From Periconia sp. R9002 (Eukaryota; Ascomycota; Dothideomycetes; Pleosporales; Periconiaceae): 64,000 nucleotides of DNA. The stretch covers positions 211,988 through 275,987 of the forward strand of contig JAMAHW010000053.1 of the NCBI GenBank assembly GCA_023627715.1, in the 5' to 3' direction. Under the pieces are notes generated by a model. That model worked only from the letters and a program-made list of their open reading frames with translations, was not told the origin of the DNA and did no database searches. Positions 58,512 through 64,000 of the stretch are shown piece by piece (positions within the stretch are counted from its first letter, which is position 1; each line of letters begins with the position of its first letter). The position numbers and the translations under genes were made by a program.

Positions 58512-60398
58512 GGTAGCAGGGGATTCCGGCTGCGTTCGAAAACAGGTCGCGGGGTGGGTTATGAAGGGCGCAATCGATTTGAGTTGTTGGGACTTAGAGC
58601 GGTGAAGCCTAAGGCGCGTCCAGCAGCGAAGGGGGCGGGGTGGTGCCTACCAGAGTCCTGACTCTGGTAGTGGTGACGAGTGGAGGTGAGATTGGCAAGA
58701 CTCGAGACTGGCTGAAGAAGTGTAGCTGCGCAACAGCCTCAAGGGCGGGAAAAGGCACAAGTTCTGAGATGATCCACAAGTGCTCTCATGCTTCAATAAA
58801 TGGCGCGCGTCTCGAATGACCATCAACCACCAAGGCCAATGTTTTGTGGAAGCCCGACGTGTGTGCTGGCTTGCCTTGTCCGACTCCTTGGCGTTTCATC
58901 ACCCGTCATCACGTGATTTCACTCCTCTTTTAGCCTCAAGTGCTTCAATCTGTCAGCCTCATATTGGACTTGACGTCTTTCCCTTGATTTAATTCCCGGA
59001 AATTTTGTCAGAAAACAGCTTTGCATGGTTTTCATGACTTCATGTATCTCGTCATCACTGCTGTACATATGTACAAATTCCAGAACTAACTGAGATCCTG
59101 TGCTATGTACAGTTGACATCAATTAATGCTCGCTTTTCACTGCCTATGCTGATCTACTCCTTAGCCATGCACCATTTTCTTACAGACTGTCTCACATTCC
59201 TTCGACTCGTCAATGAAGATTGGAAATTCCCAAGATGCGATGGTCAGTCACCCTTCCACTAAACTTAGAACCCAACCCCCAAGATTCTACTTCCTTGTAC
59301 CAATCCTAAGGGAAACATGTGAACTACGTCGCTGAATAAGGCTGCAGGATAGTTGCCGTTTCTCCTGCCCTATGTGCAAGATAACGGAAACCCACGTTGA
59401 ATTTACTCCCGTCCCCGGTCTCCAATTTTGTCCCCGCACTCCCCCGGATTTGTTGATCGCGTGTACGATTGTATCAAATGCAGCTCTATTGGGAGCATAC
59501 GTGACGAAACTTTCCAGAAACCATCGCCGCTGTTCCTGATTCTATACCACAACAAGCAATCGGGATGGCAATGTTCGAGAGCGTTAACATCGCCGACTCG
59601 CTACTCTGAGGTAGCCGGAGTAATTTTAGATTGGTCCTCAGGCGACAACCTCAAATTCGGCATCTAGGGTCCCTACACTGGCCATGACGCGATTGAACCA
59701 GAGATTGCTTGCGAAACTTGCCTAGTAGTAACTGGGATATATATGTGTACTCGTGTGACAAACGTTCGACACAGAAGAGGTAGCTAGATACCACTCCTCT
59801 CGAATACGGGACTTCGTTCACATGTATAAGTATCTGTACTGTTGCTCTCAAGCAAGAGATCTCCCGTCGTTGTGCATCAATTACTTATGCCCCGGAAGTC
59901 GCATCACAAGACTAGGACACCCCAAAAAAACACCCCATCTTCGATGATGGTGAGTGCTAAATCCACGAGAACCAGAGCCATGGTTCCCACACGAGGCTGT
60001 GACTTCGGCAAGCTTCCGCAAATACAAATATCATGTGAAGCTCCATCCTTCCGATATTTATCTCACGCTGTTTAATATATAAGCGCAGTACAATTCCGCG
60101 CCCTTATCGGCACATCGATTCAACTCTGCGCAATCTCACCAACGTAAAGAAGGTACTGTTGATATCATCTACAGCGCGCTCACCAAAACCAACACCGCCT
60201 CCGTAAACAAGAACGCCAAAGAACTACCATCCAGATCTCCTTTATTCAACATCACCAGAGTACTATCCTCTTCTCCCCCCTTTGACCCCAAGCCATCCTC
60301 TAAACTATTCAGCTTTCAGTCTCAAAATCGCATCATATCAAACCAAACCAAACCAAATCACACAGCATCACACAGCACTAACAAAAGCAACCCGCAAA
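58512..60398. other. Intergenic, nothing recognised
   Basis: About 1.9 kb with short frames. A TATATAAG at 60076-60083 precedes the next gene by 316 bases, suggesting a long 5' leader (CT- and CCA-rich, 60120-60395). Confidence 0.45.
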
Positions 60399-60707
60399 AT
60401 GTCACTCATCAACTCACCCATCAGCTCACCCATCATCTTGCCCAACACTCCTCTCCTACCCCCACCCTCCCCGCTCGCCCTCGACGAAATCGAGCCCTCC
60501 AACGAACCTTTCGACGCATTCCACCTGCGCGAACTCGAAGCCATGGGCATCGACACGTGCCCCATCGGCCCGCCGCGTACAGGCTGGTTCGACTTTAATT
60601 CAGACGAGATGGAGGAGTGGTTTGAGAAGTTTATTTGGAAGTTGGTCAAGCTTTGGGGGCTTCTTTTTGTGGGTGGAGCGGGTTTTCTTTTCTGGGTGTG
60701 TGGATGA
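60399..60707 (+). CDS. Small protein with a C-terminal membrane segment
   Basis: ATG at 60399, 102 residues, single exon. It starts with a Pro/Ser-rich stretch (MSLINSPISSPIILP), continues with an acidic central part (LALDEIEPSNEPFDAFHLRE, then MGIDTCPIGPPRTGWFDF), and ends with FIWKLVKLWGLLFVGGAGFL plus a few residues. The single hydrophobic segment at the very C-terminus is the layout of a tail-anchored protein with the bulk in the cytosol. A CA-rich leader and TATA box precede it. No family is recognised. Confidence 0.6.
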   Translation: MSLINSPISSPIILPNTPLLPPPSPLALDEIEPSNEPFDAFHLRELEAMGIDTCPIGPPRTGWFDFNSDEMEEWFEKFIWKLVKLWGLLFVGGAGFLFWVCG

Positions 60708-61121
60708 GGGGGAGAGGTGAAAATAAGAGGAGGAGGGTAATTAAGATGAAGAAAGAGCAGGATGGGGGGATTCAGCTGTCATCTTTTTGATTCGTCATCA
60801 TGGATTGTTATGTTATTATTTTTGTCATGATGGGTTGCATGGATATGTACTCTCCAGGCCTTCCAGGTGGAGCTAAGCGTCGGAGATGCAGAAAGGGTAC
60901 ATCAATACCTAATATCTAATACGCAGAGTCACAACAATTCATTACTTCAGATTCCGAGACGTACGAGGAAGTTAGCAGTACGCGAGATATCATGGTGTAC
61001 GCAATAGACACACTCGCTGCTTACAGTTGGACGAACTTCAACAGCTAAAGATCAATACGCTGAACGCAGAAAGGTTTATGTTGCAGCATAGTCTAATCTA
61101 TTCTTTACCCAGCTGCTCTAA
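60708..61121. other. Shared 3' region of convergent genes
   Basis: No supported feature. Confidence 0.45.
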
Positions 61122-62891
61122 CTACATCTTGTTGAACACATTGGTTCCTGTGAGATACTCCTCCGTATTCTCCCTTCTCCTCTTCTCCACTTCTTCTAAT
61201 CCATCATCGTCCCTCATACTCTCCAGTAAAATGCTCGCTTCGGCTTCGGCACCGGCCATTAGATCAAAGCTTTCACCGCTCTCGCTTCCCTTCTCGAATA
61301 CATCGACGCCGCCATCGTACCACCGAGCCTGCTCACCAATCCAGTCGATACCACCAGTTTTACGCTCTCTCCGGATAACCTCCTTCTCCTCAAGAGGGAA
61401 GGTGGATAGTTCCGTTTTGGGAGGGAGAATTGTTCGTCGATGCCAAGCGCCCAGAAACATACCCTCAGGATCAACCTCATTGCGTACCCGAAGGAACTCA
61501 TCAAGATTGGAACCATATGCCTTGGAGAGGTAGCTGTTGTCGACTGACTCAAAGTTTTTGGCCCAGTGTGGTCGGCCATCGTATTCTTTCATTAGATGTT
61601 CAAACGCTTCATAGTACCGCTCGCGGCAAGGAGGGTCTTGATTGTATGGGCGATAGAGGGTGGCGTTTAAATATAGAGATGGTTCATCTTGGTACGAAGT
61701 GTCGAGGTATGGGCGTGGGTCTTTCCCTACCGTATTGGCAACACGGACCTCGATGGGCGAGTGCACATAGAGCCCTTTGGTACTGAACGGAAGATTAGAA
61801 GATCTTTCGTCGCCGTGAAGCCAATTTGTGAGGCGTGTTAAGACCTCTGGTCCCTTTGAAAGGGGTATGCTCCACTCGTTCACAAATTGAGAATAAAGGC
61901 AGTTCATGAGCAGCCCAGTGCGCTGTTCCTCAACAGCAGAGATAACCGAACCGTCCTTGAAGCCGTATTGCATCCCAAATACAAACCACTCAACCCAAGG
62001 TAGAAATCGCGGGATGTATTGTGAGATCCAAAGTAAGATATGATATGTGTGGTACCCGACACTGCCACCGTACCAGTTATACTGGGGAGGGACATGTGCC
62101 TTCGTCGTTTTGTTTGCCTTCCAAATGATAGCGCGACGCATATATGGCATCCACCACACCCGGACGAACTCATGAGACGTCCATAGATCTTTATCCCAGA
62201 GCGAAAGTACGTCGTCGATGGGTATAATGGTCTGTTTCCATTCGATGTTGCTCTGCTCAACCATTTCAAACTCGACTTCAACTATGATACCCAGCGCACC
62301 GAGAGAAACGAGCGCTGCACGGAATAGATCTGGCGATTGAGACGGTGAGCATTTCACTGCTTGACCATTTCCCAATACAATGCGCAGGCTTCGAATCGAG
62401 TCGGAGAGAAGACCGTGTACGATAGAAGAGCCGTGTGTAGCCGTCGCGATGGCACCGGCGATTGACTGATCGTCAATAGATCCAAGAGAAGGCATCGTAA
62501 GCCCGTGCGCTTTAGCAGCCAGATTCAAATTATGCATGCGTATACCCGCTTGCACAGTCAGTGTCTTTCTTGTTTTATCTACGCTCAGCACCCCGCCAAA
62601 ATCATCCAGATTCACCATCCACGCCGAGGTGCAGGTGAGGTCTGAGGGCGAATGACCACTTCCGACCGTGACGATGCGCCGGCGCATGCGCCGAGCGAGG
62701 GTGACTATCTGCTGTATCTCTGCGACGCTTTGTGGACGGAGATATACCTCCGGGCGCGAGTGAAAGGTGCGTGCCCACGTATGATGGATGTGAGCCTGCG
62801 AGGCGCGTAAAGGAACATCGGAGTCGAGTCGGGCTAATTCGAGCTGGAAGTTTGGGGGCATTTTGAGCTCAGAGGCTTTGGTTTGCGACAT
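61122..62891 (-). CDS. ALO1: D-arabinono-1,4-lactone oxidase
   Basis: Single exon, 589 residues from the ATG at 62891 (MSQTKASELKMPPNF). It catalyses the last step of D-erythroascorbate synthesis: D-arabinono-1,4-lactone plus O2 gives dehydro-product and H2O2. The FAD-binding (PCMH/VAO-type) domain at about residues 35-210 includes YLRPQSVAEIQQIV and VTVGSGHSPSDLTC; the His of GHSPS (H80) is the expected covalent FAD attachment site. QAGIRMHNLNLAAKAHGLTM, GSIDDQSIAGAIATATHGSS and SLGALGIIVEVEFE are family blocks. The ALO domain follows with EFVRVWWMPYMRRAIIWKAN and ends HWAKNFESVD...VDPEGMFL, the substrate-end motif. It is longer than yeast ALO1 by a Glu-rich tail. It is mitochondrial outer-membrane-associated in yeast; here location is inferred. 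Confidence 0.94.
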   Translation of the reverse strand: MSQTKASELKMPPNFQLELARLDSDVPLRASQAHIHHTWARTFHSRPEVYLRPQSVAEIQQIVTLARRMRRRIVTVGSGHSPSDLTCTSAWMVNLDDFGGVLSVDKTRKTLTVQAGIRMHNLNLAAKAHGLTMPSLGSIDDQSIAGAIATATHGSSIVHGLLSDSIRSLRIVLGNGQAVKCSPSQSPDLFRAALVSLGALGIIVEVEFEMVEQSNIEWKQTIIPIDDVLSLWDKDLWTSHEFVRVWWMPYMRRAIIWKANKTTKAHVPPQYNWYGGSVGYHTYHILLWISQYIPRFLPWVEWFVFGMQYGFKDGSVISAVEEQRTGLLMNCLYSQFVNEWSIPLSKGPEVLTRLTNWLHGDERSSNLPFSTKGLYVHSPIEVRVANTVGKDPRPYLDTSYQDEPSLYLNATLYRPYNQDPPCRERYYEAFEHLMKEYDGRPHWAKNFESVDNSYLSKAYGSNLDEFLRVRNEVDPEGMFLGAWHRRTILPPKTELSTFPLEEKEVIRRERKTGGIDWIGEQARWYDGGVDVFEKGSESGESFDLMAGAEAEASILLESMRDDDGLEEVEKRRRENTEEYLTGTNVFNKM

Positions 62892-63640
62892 CTTTACAGC
62901 TGGTTTGAGCAATCTACGGCGTCTACCTTCGCTAGGGCACTGTTGGGTTAATTGGTGGGTGACGATAAAAGGTTCGTCCGGACCGAAAGATACAGTAAGC
63001 TCAGATCACTCGAGCAGGTAAGAAGCGCTCCCAGAAAATAAGCTGGTTCTTCTCAATGGTAGCTGTCGCCATTATTCGATGTTGATGTCAAGGTAAAGGG
63101 ATACACCGAAGAGGGGCAAATACCAAAACACTGCTTACTTTACTTGGTTGGCTTAAGCCGAGGTTGCTCCGGAGAGCCCGTCATAGACTTGAAAATCCGT
63201 CATCATGCACACCACTTTTACAGGCGCGTTTCATCGCGTTTCAACACAGAAAGTTCTATTCCTTCACATTGTTCAGTTCTATCCTAGCGGAGTATCCGGT
63301 CTACACAGATTCAAGAGCATTTTCAGGTAGTATTGGATATTCTACCTTTCTATCTAATCAAATGTTCACACTTTATAAAGATGCCACCTGATTCTGCGCT
63401 CGACTTGCTGGTCTGGCATCTGGTATAATAACACATTCGCGATTAACTTTCCTTTCTTCAGTACATACAAAAAGGATACAGCAGTTGAGGACTGAAGAAC
63501 AGACAAAAGACGATTGTTCGATGCGCGGACGTTTGTACATACCCCTACCATGCTGCATGTCGCTTCAATTGATTGGCTGAGCCGGCCAAACGAAATTCCA
63601 GGCTGCCAGCTAAGGTTCTCTTCATATTAGAGTTAGGAGG
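62892..63640. other. Intergenic, nothing recognised
   Basis: Short frames only. Confidence 0.4.
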
Positions 63641-63659
63641 TAGGAATAACAATATGACC

Positions 63660-64000
63660 AAGCCCTTAAATCTCGTCCAGTTTATGCCAGTCATCTATAA
63701 GCCATTTACCTAATACCAAATATACGCTTACTTAATATAATAACGCTTAAGATAATAGAGTTTAGCGTAAAGCCTTTATAATACACTATTCTATTATATA
63801 TATAGTACTAATTATTTATAACGTACTCTACGGGCGAGTCGCTACTATAGGTAAGTTACTAGGGCCTACTAAGACCCTATTAAAATTAAATAATTTATAG
63901 TAAACTATAGTAAACTACTATAATTTATAGTAATATACTATATTATAGTCTATTCTATAGTAGTATTACTATTACTCTAATAAGTTACTTTATTATATTT
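63660..64000. repeat. TA-rich degraded repeat at the right edge
   Basis: From about 63660 the sequence changes abruptly to very AT-rich with dominant TA steps (TATAATA, CTATAGTA, ATTATATATATAG), no frame, and remnants such as GGGCCTACTAAGACCC. This fits RIP-type mutation of a transposon (C to T, G to A), with the remainder of the element beyond the window. Confidence 0.6.

Overview
This window is nuclear DNA of a filamentous ascomycete. Nearly every multi-exon gene is interrupted by short GT..AG introns of about 42-90 bases, often with a CTGAC- or CTAAC-like branch sequence. The gene set is typical of Pezizomycotina: PAN3, SPT20, D-arabinono-lactone oxidase, a GH11 xylanase, a Cip1-like wall-active protein, a zinc-cluster-less fungal transcription factor and an HSP90-fold/NO VEIN-like giant protein. 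AT-rich stretches that look RIP-degraded, and the secreted plant-wall enzymes, suggest a plant-associated Dothideomycete (Pleosporales-like). That placement is inference.

Left third (1-19.5 kb): accessory and secreted functions. In order there is an unknown conserved protein (1586-2650, -), a secreted protein of the family often mislabelled 'ribosomal protein S17' (4811-6045, +), a gene broken by an in-frame TGA (6924-8448, +), a MITE in the promoter region of a salicylate-hydroxylase-type FAD monooxygenase (9713-11119, +), a Cip1-like secreted protein (12240-13067, +), a Mn-type cation diffusion facilitator (13469-14918, -) and a six-exon fungal transcription-factor-like gene (15730-17855, -). 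An AT-rich gene-free block follows.

Middle (19.5-40.5 kb): a nine-exon gene for a 1,775-residue GHKL-ATPase protein with a C-terminal PD-(D/E)XK-like NO VEIN domain (19579-25361, -) stands head-to-head with a gene of unknown function carrying an apparent one-base frameshift (26582-28943, +). Next come a GH11 xylanase (29993-30705), a Clr5-like/ankyrin protein (31267-33386, -), a TA-flanked MITE with a second, hAT-type MITE nested inside it (33629-34059), a previously hidden two-exon microprotein gene (35387-35607), a two-exon unknown protein (38291-39472) and an intron-containing tRNA-Ala(AGC) with G3:U70 (40330-40412).

Right third (41-64 kb): mostly core functions. It holds a duplicated-domain protein and an F-box protein, adenosine kinase, the PAN3 deadenylase adaptor, a Cys-rich duplicated protein, an HSP20 chaperone with a very long Gly/His-rich and acidic arm, a START/Bet v1-like small protein, the SAGA subunit SPT20, a small tail-anchored-like protein and D-arabinono-1,4-lactone oxidase. 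The window ends in a TA-rich degraded repeat.

All splice sites were set by eye. They were accepted where reading phase, GT/AG and family motifs agreed; uncertain joins are flagged.
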